DNA from: Belnapia sp.
GTDB taxonomy: Bacteria; Pseudomonadota; Alphaproteobacteria; Acetobacterales; Acetobacteraceae
Reading direction: 5' to 3'
DNA: 8,908 nucleotides
Assembly (NCBI GenBank): GCA_028291445.1
Contig: JAQGIA010000445.1
Span: forward strand, 1-8,908
Shown here: positions 1-5,266 of the stretch, in pieces
How positions within the stretch are numbered: position 1 is the stretch's first letter
Layout: the number at the start of each line of letters is the position of its first letter
Made by a program: the position numbers and the translations under genes
Notes under the pieces: generated by a model
Seen by the model: the letters and a program-made list of their open reading frames with translations, nothing else
What the model was told of the DNA's origin: nothing
The model's database searches: none

Positions 1-206
1 AGCGCGGCGGCCGGCCCGAGCAGCGTGGCGATGCCGTCCCGCAAGGCCGGGGCGGCGGCGACCGTGACCTCGACGCCGGTGGCGGCGATGGCCTGGACCA
101 GGGTGGCGGTCTGCGCCTCCGCCCCGCCCAGGGTCGTGCCGGCGCTGGGCAGCAGCACCAGCAGGCGCCGTAGCCGCCGGGCCGGCGGGACGGCGCGGCG
201 GATCAC
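1..206 (-). CDS. GT4-type glycosyltransferase, N-terminal fragment (cut by window edge)
   Basis: Sixty-eight codons run from a GTG start to the left edge. The protein opens with a basic stretch (MIRRAVPPARRLRR), then a hydrophobic beta strand (LLVLLPSAG, residues 15-23), then the glycine-rich loop LGGAE at residues 26-30, followed by a helix and the strand VEVTVAAAP. This strand-GGAE-helix-strand pattern is the start of the N-terminal Rossmann lobe of GT-B glycosyltransferases of family GT4, which transfer sugars from nucleotide-sugars to glycans or lipids. Acceptor and donor cannot be told because the C-terminal donor-binding lobe lies outside the window. The GTG overlaps the TGA of rsmD as GTGA, so it is probably the last known member of the minus-strand operon and translationally coupled; no clear separate Shine-Dalgarno is visible. 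Third codon positions are almost all G or C, as in a real gene. Alternative: another Rossmann-like enzyme, but the GGAE loop favours GT4. Confidence 0.72.
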   Translation of the reverse strand, partial: MIRRAVPPARRLRRLLVLLPSAGTTLGGAEAQTATLVQAIAATGVEVTVAAAPALRDGIATLLGPAAA

Positions 207-793
207 CCCGGCGCGCCTAAAGGTGCGCCCAGGGGGACACCCGGCCGCAGCACCAGCAGATGGGCGGCGCCATGCGCGCGTTCGGCCAGCAGGGTGAAGC
301 CGGGCGGCGCTGCGGCGGGGGCACCGGCGGCATATTCGGCGCAGATCAGCGCGTCGGCGGCGATCCAGCCGGCGGCCCCGAGGGCGGCCAGCGCCGCCTC
401 CATCACCCCGTCCTGGTAGGGCGGGTCGAGGAAGACCAAGCCGCAGGGTGCTGGCGCCCGGGGCGGCTTCAGCGCATCGACCGGCAGCAGGGCGCAGCGC
501 GCTTCCTCCCGGCAGGTGGCGATATTCGTCCGGATCGCGGCCAGGGCGGCGCGGTCGGTCTCGAGGAAGCTGACCTGACCGGCGCCACGGGACAGCGCCT
601 CCAGCCCCAGCGCCCCGGTGCCGGCGAAGGCATCCAGCACCCGGACGCCCTCGATCCGCTCGCGCCCGGCCCAGGGGGCGTGCCAGAGCATGTCGAACAG
701 CGCCTGGCGAACGCGCTCGGCGGTGGGGCGGGTGCGGTCGCCGGCCGGGGCCAGCAGGCGGCGGCCGCGGTGGCTCCCGGCGATGATGCGCAA
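203..793 (-). CDS. rsmD: 16S rRNA (guanine(966)-N2)-methyltransferase RsmD
   Basis: The 196-aa protein has the usual size and motif order of RsmD, which methylates N2 of G966 in 16S rRNA of the small subunit using S-adenosylmethionine. It opens with the family signature RIIAGSHRGRRL, followed by RPTAERVRQALFDML (residues 22-36). Motif I, DAFAGTG (54-60), binds the cofactor; the acidic residues ETD (78-80) close the second strand; and DPPY (123-126) is the catalytic motif typical of N-methyltransferases acting on exocyclic amines. The start is TTG: it lies directly before the conserved RIIAG and is preceded by GAGGG with 7-nt spacing. The last 11 residues (VPLGAPLGAPG) run past the usual family end at LVLRPG, and this tail covers the start of the downstream glycosyltransferase. 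Upstream, the pseudouridine synthase ends 10 bases away, so both rRNA-modifying enzymes are probably co-transcribed. Identification is very secure. Confidence 0.95.
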   Translation of the reverse strand: MRIIAGSHRGRRLLAPAGDRTRPTAERVRQALFDMLWHAPWAGRERIEGVRVLDAFAGTGALGLEALSRGAGQVSFLETDRAALAAIRTNIATCREEARCALLPVDALKPPRAPAPCGLVFLDPPYQDGVMEAALAALGAAGWIAADALICAEYAAGAPAAAPPGFTLLAERAHGAAHLLVLRPGVPLGAPLGAPG

Positions 794-800
794 GGCGGCG

Positions 801-805
801 CCCTC
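801..805 (-). promoter_or_regulatory. Shine-Dalgarno of rsmD, overlapping the upstream stop codon
   Basis: On the minus strand the pseudouridine synthase stop TGA is embedded in TGAGGG, and GAGGG sits 7 nt before the TTG start of rsmD. It supports the TTG as the true start and suggests that ribosomes ending on the upstream gene re-initiate here. Confidence 0.65.
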
Positions 806-1622
806 AGGCCGGGGTGCGGTGGCGGCCCTGCCCCGGCACGTCGTTCTTCATGCCGAGCTGCTCGCGCATCACCTTGGGGTTGACCTCCTCCACCGCCCCG
901 CGCGGCAGGGCGCCGAGCTGGAAGGGGCCATAGGCGACGCGGATCAGCCGGTTCACCACGAGGCCGAGGAATTCCATCACCCGGCGGATTTCCCTGTTGC
1001 GGCCTTCCTGCAAGCCCACGGTCAGCCACGCATTGGCGCCCTTGCGGCTGTCGAGCCCGGCCTCGATCGGCGCGTAGCGCACGCCATCGACCACCAGCCC
1101 CTTGCCCAGCTCGGCCAGCGCCGCCTCATCCACCATGCCGTTGACCCGGACGCGGTAGCGGCGGATCCAGCCGTTCGAGGGCAGTTCCAGCTTGCGCGCC
1201 AGCTCCCCGTCATTGGTCAGCAGCAGCAGACCTTCGGAATTCAGATCCAGCCGGCCGATCGAGACCACGCGGGGCAGGCCGGGGGGCAGCGCCTCGAAGA
1301 CGGTCTTGCGGCCCTTCTCGTCCTTGTGGGTGGTCACCAGCCCGTCCGGCTTGTGGTAGCGGAACAGCCGGGTGCGCTGGGCGCCGGCGACCAGCTTGTT
1401 GTCCACCAGCACGGCCATGCCCGGCAGGATGAAGGTCGCCGGCTTGCCGATGACCTTGCCATCCACCTTCACCCGGCCTTCGCCGATCATCTTCTCCGCA
1501 TCGCGCCGGCTGGCGACGCCGGCGCGGGCCAGCCACTTGGCGATGCGCTCGCCGCGCTCGGCATCCTCCTCCGCGTCGTCGGCGGGGAGATCGGATTCGG
1601 CGTTCCCCATCTGGGCGGTCAT
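804..1622 (-). CDS. rluB: RluB-type pseudouridine synthase (RsuA/RluB/RluE/RluF family)
   Basis: The 272-aa protein isomerises a uridine to pseudouridine in rRNA; by similarity to RluB the target would be in helix 89 of 23S rRNA (U2605 in E. coli), but the position cannot be read from sequence. An acidic leader (residues 1-25) precedes an S4 RNA-binding domain (about 25-72: ERIAKWLARAGVASRRDAEKM). The catalytic domain has RYHKPDGLVTT (88-98) and the signature GRLDLNSEGLLLLTNDG (123-139) with catalytic Asp126. The closing motif GRNREIRRVMEFLG lies at 207-220. The start chosen is the ATG that forms an ATGA overlap with the stop of the upstream hydrolase, preceded by GAGG with 7-nt spacing; the reading frame stays open further upstream inside that gene, but this is not conserved sequence. 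Length is close to E. coli RluB (about 290 aa). It lies next to rsmD and divergent from tadA, a grouping familiar in Alphaproteobacteria. The RluB-versus-RluE/F assignment is the least certain part. Confidence 0.9.
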   Translation of the reverse strand: MTAQMGNAESDLPADDAEEDAERGERIAKWLARAGVASRRDAEKMIGEGRVKVDGKVIGKPATFILPGMAVLVDNKLVAGAQRTRLFRYHKPDGLVTTHKDEKGRKTVFEALPPGLPRVVSIGRLDLNSEGLLLLTNDGELARKLELPSNGWIRRYRVRVNGMVDEAALAELGKGLVVDGVRYAPIEAGLDSRKGANAWLTVGLQEGRNREIRRVMEFLGLVVNRLIRVAYGPFQLGALPRGAVEEVNPKVMREQLGMKNDVPGQGRHRTPA

Positions 1623-2332
1623 CGGCAGGCCTCGACGAAAGCGGCGAAGATCAGTGGATCGGCCGGGTCGACCGCGTATTCCGGGTGCCATTGCACGCCC
1701 AGCGCAAAGCGGTGGCGGGTGGATTCGACCCCCTCGACCACGCCGTCCGGCGCCAGGGCGTTGACCACCGCGCCGGCACCCGGCGTCGCCACCGCCTGGT
1801 GATGCGCGCTGTTCACCGCCATGCCCGGTTTGCCGATGATGCGGGCGAGCAGCGTGTCCGGCGCGAGGGCGATCTCGTGGCCCGGCTGGTCGCGTGGATT
1901 GGGCTGTTCATGCTCGATGCTGGTCCGGATGCTGTCCGGGATGTGTTGTATCAGCGTCCCGCCCAAAGCCACCGCCAGCAATTGCTCGCCGCCGCAGATG
2001 CCGAGTACGGGCATGTCCCGCGCCAGGGCACCGCGGGTGACGGCGAGTTCGAAATCGGTCCGCCCGGATTTCAGCGTGACCGTCGGATGGGTCTCGCCGC
2101 CGCCGTAGAGCGAGGGATCGACATCGAAGGCACCGCCGGTGATGACCAGCCCGTCGATCAGGTCCAGATACTCATCCACCAGGGTGGGGTCGTGCGGCAG
2201 GGCGACCGGCAGCGCGCCCGCGGCGGCGAGGGCCGAAAAATAATTCTTCCGCAAGGCGTACCAGGGCAGCTTGGAGTAGCCGCCGGGCTCCTCTGCATCC
2301 AGGGTGACGCCGATGATGGGACGGGTGCGCAT
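1619..2332 (-). CDS. Peptidase C26 / class I glutamine-amidotransferase-like hydrolase (PuuD-like)
   Basis: The 237-aa protein belongs to the gamma-glutamyl hydrolase branch of class I glutamine amidotransferases. The nucleophile elbow is GICGGEQ (residues 111-117) with Cys113, and the His-Glu pair is in GVQWHPEY (His216, Glu218), giving a complete Cys-His-Glu triad. The N-terminal IIGVTLD strand and the GLVITGGAFDVDPSLYG segment (61-77) match PuuD-type enzymes that cleave gamma-glutamyl amides such as gamma-glutamyl-GABA. PuuD usually has C-R-G at the elbow where this has C-G-G. No synthetase domain or polyamine-catabolism neighbour (puuA/B/C) is present, so the substrate is unknown. It is the first gene of the minus-strand operon; its stop overlaps the start of the pseudouridine synthase (ATGA), which implies coupling between the two. 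The ATG start has no obvious Shine-Dalgarno but is followed at once by conserved sequence, and tadA begins 45 bp upstream on the other strand. Confidence 0.88.
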   Translation of the reverse strand: MRTRPIIGVTLDAEEPGGYSKLPWYALRKNYFSALAAAGALPVALPHDPTLVDEYLDLIDGLVITGGAFDVDPSLYGGGETHPTVTLKSGRTDFELAVTRGALARDMPVLGICGGEQLLAVALGGTLIQHIPDSIRTSIEHEQPNPRDQPGHEIALAPDTLLARIIGKPGMAVNSAHHQAVATPGAGAVVNALAPDGVVEGVESTRHRFALGVQWHPEYAVDPADPLIFAAFVEACR

Positions 2333-2377
2333 GCGGCGTTGCTAGAACTTATCACCGCATGGGGGCAAGCTCGTCCC
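2333..2377. promoter_or_regulatory. Divergent intergenic region between the C26 hydrolase operon and tadA
   Basis: Only 45 bp separate the two divergent ATG codons, so promoters or upstream leader signals for both directions must lie here or reach into the genes. An AT-richer island (about 2339-2353, TTGCTAGAACTTATC) is the only local departure from the GC-rich background. No convincing -35/-10 pair could be fixed on either strand. Confidence 0.3.
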
Positions 2378-2851
2378 ATGCCCCCGCCCGCCGAAATCGG
2401 CCCAATCGCCCCCACCCCCATCACCCTGGCGCTCGATGAAGCCCGCGCCGCCGCTGTCCGGGGCGAGGTGCCGGTCGGCGCCGTGGTGACGGATGCCGCG
2501 GGGGTGGTGCTGGCCCGGGCCGGGAACGAGGTCGAGGCCCGGCGCGATCCCTCCGCCCATGCCGAGATGCTGGCGCTGCGGGCGGCGACGACGGCCCGCG
2601 GCAGCAAGCTGCTGGCCGATTGCACCCTGACCGTGACCCTGGAGCCCTGCCCGATGTGCGCCCAGGCGAGCAGCTTTTTCCGGGTGAAGCGGCTGGTCTT
2701 CGGCGCCTATGACCCGAAGGGCGGCGGCGTCGAGCATGGCGCGCGGATCTTCGCCGCCGCATCGTGCCACCATGCGCCTGAGGTGGTGGGCGGGGTGCGG
2801 GAGGCCGAATGCGGCGCCTTGCTGCGGGACTTCTTCAGCGAACGGCGTTAG
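2378..2851 (+). CDS. tadA: tRNA(adenosine(34)) deaminase TadA
   Basis: The 157-aa protein is a zinc-dependent cytidine/deoxycytidylate-deaminase-fold enzyme that converts A34 to inosine in the anticodon wobble position of tRNA-Arg(ACG). The zinc site is complete: HAEM with His61 and Glu63 (catalytic proton shuttle), and PCPMC with Cys91 and Cys94. The flanks EVPVGAVV (30-37), AGNEVEARRDPSAHAE and the later YDPKGGGVEHG (111-121) are typical of bacterial TadA, not of guanine or cytosine deaminases. The ATG at 2378 is the only sensible start: the frame stays open far upstream, but there it overlaps the hydrolase gene on the other strand. Length is normal. After the second zinc cysteine the usual A-G/A-A-I/M is A-Q-A-S (95-98), a mild variation beside the active site. 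The stop TAG overlaps the stop of the convergent glutathione S-transferase by the bases TTAG, leaving no room for a terminator between them. Confidence 0.95.
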   Translation: MPPPAEIGPIAPTPITLALDEARAAAVRGEVPVGAVVTDAAGVVLARAGNEVEARRDPSAHAEMLALRAATTARGSKLLADCTLTVTLEPCPMCAQASSFFRVKRLVFGAYDPKGGGVEHGARIFAAASCHHAPEVVGGVREAECGALLRDFFSERR

Positions 2852-3489
2852 GCCGTGGCCGGCTCCACCTCGGTGTCCTTCTTCGGGATGAGGTCGTAGG
2901 GCAGGGCGAAGCCCGGCAGCGCCGCCAGGCGGCGGGACCAGCCCAGCAGGTTGGGCCAGCGGCCGATCTCGAAGCCGCCCTCGGCCATGAAGACCATGCG
3001 GCCCCAGCAGCCGATATCGGCGATGCTGGGCGTCTCTCCCACCAGCCAGTCGCGGCCGGCGAGCGCCTCGTCCACCCGCGCCAGGGCGGCTTCGGCCAGT
3101 GGCCGGAAGTAATCCATCACCGCCGGGTCCACCGCGCGGAACCGGCTGTAGTGGCGGACCTTGGCGACGTTGGTGATGGCATCCGCCTCCCAGGAGAGCC
3201 ATTCGCGCGCGGTCCAGCGGTCCTGCTCCGTGGCGCCCTCGAACTGGCCGGTGACGCGGGCGAGGTAGTCCAGGATGACGTTGGACTGCACGATGGTCAG
3301 CCCGCGATGGCGGAGCGCCGGAACTTGGCCATAGCGGTTGACGGCGAGGTAGTCCGGCTGCTTCTGCGCGCCGAGCTTCAGATTCACCGTGCGGAAGGAA
3401 AAGGGCAGCCTGGCCAGCGCCAGGAACAGCATCGGCTTGTAGCTCGAGCTGGAGGTAAAGCTGCCGTGGAGCGTCAGGCGCTCGGCCAT
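2848..3489 (-). CDS. Glutathione S-transferase family protein
   Basis: The 213-aa protein has the two-domain cytosolic glutathione S-transferase layout. The thioredoxin-like N-terminal domain (about 4-80) has a serine-rich active-site region after strand one (TLHGSFTSSSSYKP, 6-19), the cis-proline motif QVPAL (56-60, Pro58), and QSNVILDYLA (68-77), the place where the family normally has E/Q-S binding the gamma-glutamyl group. The all-helical C-terminal domain carries the N-capping box SIAD (155-158). A serine rather than cysteine nucleophile is expected. The electrophile or other substrate cannot be inferred. The start at 3489 begins just before strand one; an in-frame ATG at 3534 adds 15 residues and has a better Shine-Dalgarno (GGAAAGG, 9 nt away), so the true start may be there. 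Its stop TAA overlaps the tadA stop. A small membrane-like or secreted protein gene lies 116 nt upstream on the same strand and may be co-transcribed. Confidence 0.9.
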   Translation of the reverse strand: MAERLTLHGSFTSSSSYKPMLFLALARLPFSFRTVNLKLGAQKQPDYLAVNRYGQVPALRHRGLTIVQSNVILDYLARVTGQFEGATEQDRWTAREWLSWEADAITNVAKVRHYSRFRAVDPAVMDYFRPLAEAALARVDEALAGRDWLVGETPSIADIGCWGRMVFMAEGGFEIGRWPNLLGWSRRLAALPGFALPYDLIPKKDTEVEPATA

Positions 3490-3587
3490 CGCCGCTTCGG
3501 GTGGAACCGCGTGCTGCGCTGCTGTATCTGGCATTCGCCATGGCCTTTCCGGGACCCTGGCATGCTGGGCGCCGCAGCAGACGGCAG

Positions 3588-3615
3588 CAAGGCCCGGCGA
3601 AGGGCTCAGGCCTTG
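3588..3615 (-). terminator. Inverted repeat at the end of the small ORF
   Basis: CAAGGCC (3588-3594) and GGCCTTG (3609-3615) form a perfect 7-bp stem with a 14-nt loop holding the TGA stop of the 71-aa ORF. No run of T follows on either strand, so it is at best a weak or Rho-assisted attenuator between the small ORF and the glutathione S-transferase gene. It could equally be chance in GC-rich DNA. Confidence 0.3.
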
Positions 3616-3821
3616 ACGGCCGGTACTTCGGGCTGCTGCGGCTCGGCTTCGGCGATCTCGGCCGGCGGGGTATCCGCACCGGCGGTGCTGGTTACCGCGG
3701 CGGCGCTGGCGAGGCTGGCCGAGAGCAGGATGCGGCGGAGGAACTCGCCCCAGGGGTCGGGACGCCTTTCGGGGCGCCTTTCGGGACGGGGCTCGGGCGG
3801 GCCGTGGTTGGACGGGTTCAT
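3606..3821 (-). CDS. Small hypothetical protein with one hydrophobic segment (71 aa)
   Basis: I do not recognise a family. The ATG at 3821 is preceded by a strong Shine-Dalgarno (GGGAGG, 9-nt spacing), and third codon positions are mostly G or C, supporting translation; the same frame is open upstream but there looks non-coding. The protein has a proline/arginine-rich head with a short tandem PERRPERRPD (residues 12-21), then DPWGEFLRR, then a small-residue hydrophobic stretch ILLSASLASAAAVTSTAG (about 31-48), then an acidic proline-rich tail (PPAEIAEAEPQQPEVP). The arrangement resembles either a single-pass inner-membrane protein with a cytoplasmic basic head or a secreted peptide with an unusually long pre-signal region; there is no lipobox cysteine. 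It stands 116 nt upstream of the glutathione S-transferase on the same strand and faces a long gene-free region from which its promoter would fire. Confidence 0.5.
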   Translation of the reverse strand: MNPSNHGPPEPRPERRPERRPDPWGEFLRRILLSASLASAAAVTSTAGADTPPAEIAEAEPQQPEVPAVKA

Positions 3822-3894
3822 GTGCCCTGGCCTCCCGCTGCCGGTCGGGTGCGGCGCGCAGCAATCCTGCGTGGCATCCTGGTTTCTCCTGCCG

Positions 3895-3927
3895 ACGGGC
3901 CAATGCCCGCAAGAGCATGATGCCCGT
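3895..3927 (-). other. Competing inverted repeats in the likely 5' leader of the small ORF
   Basis: Read on the minus strand, ACGGGC (3927-3922) and CGGGC (3909-3905) can both pair with the same GCCCGT (3900-3895), giving a short hairpin with an ATTG loop or a longer one. The site lies about 75 nt upstream of the small ORF start. Stems are only 5-6 bp, so function is speculative. Confidence 0.25.
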
Positions 3928-3963
3928 TTCTTGTGGCGTGATGTTGGCAAAGTAGAAACCAAA

Positions 3964-3993
3964 TGTATCCTGAAACTTGACCGACGCTGTTAA
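3964..3993 (-). promoter_or_regulatory. Weak candidate promoter for the small ORF and glutathione S-transferase
   Basis: On the minus strand TTAACA (3993-3988; five of six matches to the -35 consensus) is followed after 18 nt by GATACA (3969-3964), a poor -10. It lies in the AT-richer zone upstream of the small ORF and would give a leader of roughly 135 nt. The match is weak. Confidence 0.2.
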
Positions 3994-4147
3994 CCCGGTC
4001 ACGAAGCAGTGATGTTGCGTAGGCGAGCCGAACCAGCCGCCGCGGCGTGCCGTGTCATTCTGCGTGAACAACCATGAGAAGGGGTTAACCAGCGCCCGCC
4101 GCTGGACCGCCGGGCAAGGATGCGGCAGTGCTCGCAGCCAGGCATGC

Positions 4148-4198
4148 CGCCAGAAGCGTTTTCACCCGCGGTGACGATGCTTCTGGTTCCTTCTGGCG
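4148..4198. repeat. Long imperfect hairpin with two alternative 3' arms
   Basis: CCAGAAGC (4150-4157) pairs with GCTTCTGG (4179-4186). Inside, TCACC (4162-4166) pairs with GGTGA (4170-4174) around a CGC triloop, and the bases between can partly pair, so 4150-4186 folds as an almost continuous hairpin. The left arm extended to CGCCAGAAG (4148-4156) is also a perfect 9-bp complement of CTTCTGGCG (4190-4198), an exclusive alternative. It lies about 85-135 nt before the TctC-type start codon. No U-tract follows, so it is not a standard terminator; it may be an operator, a leader structure or a relic of duplication. Confidence 0.55.
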
Positions 4199-4225
4199 CA
4201 ATTTCCGAGTCGTCGGGCGTCCACG

Positions 4226-4274
4226 CCTGACTTGAAACACCCTGACTTGAAAACCTTGACTTGAAACACCCTGA
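4226..4274 (+). repeat. Three tandem 14-15-nt direct repeats ending in the TctC-type gene's ribosome-binding site
   Basis: Units CCTGACTTGAAACAC (4226-4240), CCTGACTTGAAAAC (4241-4254) and CTTGACTTGAAACAC (4255-4269) are followed by a partial CCTGA that runs into GAGGA, the Shine-Dalgarno of the gene starting at 4283. Each unit carries TTGA motifs and is AT-rich for this genome. They could be repeated regulator sites or strand-slippage copies of the leader. Confidence 0.85.
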
Positions 4275-4282
4275 GGAAGCCC

Positions 4283-5266
4283 ATGACCGGTCGCCGCGCG
4301 CTGTTCGCCCTGCCCCTGCTCGCCGCCACGCCGGCGCGTGCCCAAACGGTTTCCCAGGAGGCTGCCTGGCCGGGCAAGCCAGTGCGGATCGTGCTGGCCT
4401 ATCCGCCCGGCGGCAGCACCGATGTGCTGGCCCGCGCCCTGGCCGAACGGCTGGCGGCGGCCATCCCGGGTCCCGGCTTCATCGTCGAGAACCGGCCCGG
4501 CGGCGCCGCGGTGGTCGGCACCCAGGCGGTCGCGACGGCGGCGCCGGATGGCTATACCCTCAGCCTCGGCAACAACCAGACCCATGCGGCCAATGCCGCC
4601 ATGGTGCGCGACCTGCCCTATCGCCCGGTGGAGGATTTCGCCCCGATCGGCCGGCTGGCCGAGGTGCATCACGCGCTGGTCGTGCCGGCCGCCTCGCCGG
4701 CGCAGAGCCTGGCGGCGCTGGCGGCACGCGGCAAGGGCGGCGGCCGGCTCACCTATGCCTCCTCCGGCGTCGGCTCGGCCAGCCACGTCATCGCCGAGAG
4801 CTTCGTCAGGCGCGAGGGGCTGGAGGCGACGCATGTGCCCTATCGCGGCGGCGCCCAGGCAGTGACCGATACCATCGCCGGCACGGTGGATTTCTTCGTC
4901 TCCACCTGGCCGCAGGTGATGGCGCTGGTGCAGGACGGCCGGCTGCGGGCGCTCGGCATCGGCGCTCCGGCACGGCTGGCCGACTTTCCGGCGGTGCCGA
5001 CCTTTGCCGAGGCCGGCGCACCCGGCATGGCCGTCGATGCCTGGTTCGGCCTATGGGCACCGGCACGGACCCCGGCGCCGATCCTCGCCCGGCTATCGGA
5101 AGCGCTGCCGGCCATATTGGCGGAGCCGGCCATGGCGGCGCGGCTGGCGCAGCTTGGCTTCACCCCGGCGCCGCTGCCGGCAGCCGAATTCGCCGTCTTC
5201 CAGCGGACCGAGGTGGAGCGCTGGAAGGCGCTGGTGGAATTGACCGGCATCCGGCTGGATGGCTGA
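4283..5266 (+). CDS. Bug/TctC family periplasmic solute-binding protein (tripartite tricarboxylate transporter type)
   Basis: The 327-aa protein is an extracytoplasmic binding protein of the Bug/TctC family, whose members capture carboxylates or other small organic compounds in the periplasm and normally feed a TctAB permease. A short signal peptide (MTGRRALFALPLLAATPARA, cleavage predicted after Ala20 before Gln21) precedes the mature domain. Family hallmarks are in order: WPGKPVRIVLAYPPGGSTD (29-47), VENRPGGAAVVGT (68-80), PDGYTL (88-93), DFAPIG (118-123), HVPYRGGAQAVTD (184-196), and the WFGLWAPARTP segment (254-264). The start has GAGGA 5 nt upstream. No TctA or TctB gene lies in the window, so it is an orphan here, as is common for this expanded family. 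Length is normal. The TGA stop is the first bases of a tandem repeat block leading to the next gene, a glutathione S-transferase, with which it is probably co-transcribed. Ligand unknown. Confidence 0.93.
   Translation: MTGRRALFALPLLAATPARAQTVSQEAAWPGKPVRIVLAYPPGGSTDVLARALAERLAAAIPGPGFIVENRPGGAAVVGTQAVATAAPDGYTLSLGNNQTHAANAAMVRDLPYRPVEDFAPIGRLAEVHHALVVPAASPAQSLAALAARGKGGGRLTYASSGVGSASHVIAESFVRREGLEATHVPYRGGAQAVTDTIAGTVDFFVSTWPQVMALVQDGRLRALGIGAPARLADFPAVPTFAEAGAPGMAVDAWFGLWAPARTPAPILARLSEALPAILAEPAMAARLAQLGFTPAPLPAAEFAVFQRTEVERWKALVELTGIRLDG

Larger units (their letters stand above)
3822..4282. other. Gene-free, relatively AT-rich intergenic region (461 nt)
   Basis: The region separates the minus-strand small ORF/glutathione S-transferase pair from the plus-strand TctC-type gene, so it should hold promoters in both directions. 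About 3905-4090 is clearly less GC-rich than the rest of the window. It contains two HpaI-type palindromes (GTTAAC at 3989 and GGTTAACC at 4083), a pair of competing inverted repeats near 3895-3927, a strong hairpin near 4148-4198 and tandem direct repeats at 4226-4274. No ORF is convincing; the best plus-strand candidate is 21 codons from ATG 4012 (MLRRRAEPAAAA...) without a good Shine-Dalgarno. No tRNA or recognisable riboswitch was seen. Confidence 0.6.

Noticed and set aside
1685..2377. Extension of the tadA frame upstream to 1685
   Set aside because: The extra 231 codons lie opposite the C26 hydrolase gene and have no TadA-like sequence; the protein of normal family length starts at 2378.
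3490..4071. Extension of the first glutathione S-transferase frame to 407 aa
   Set aside because: The extra N-terminal part is low-complexity Arg/Pro/Ala sequence overlapping the small ORF in another frame; the fold begins at residue 3-4 of the 213-aa form.
4012..4077. 21-codon plus-strand ORF (MLRRRAEPAAAA...) in the intergenic region
   Set aside because: Too short, no good Shine-Dalgarno, and composition indistinguishable from random GC-rich sequence.
4148..4198. Hairpin considered as an intrinsic terminator
   Set aside because: There is no U-tract after the stem on either strand.
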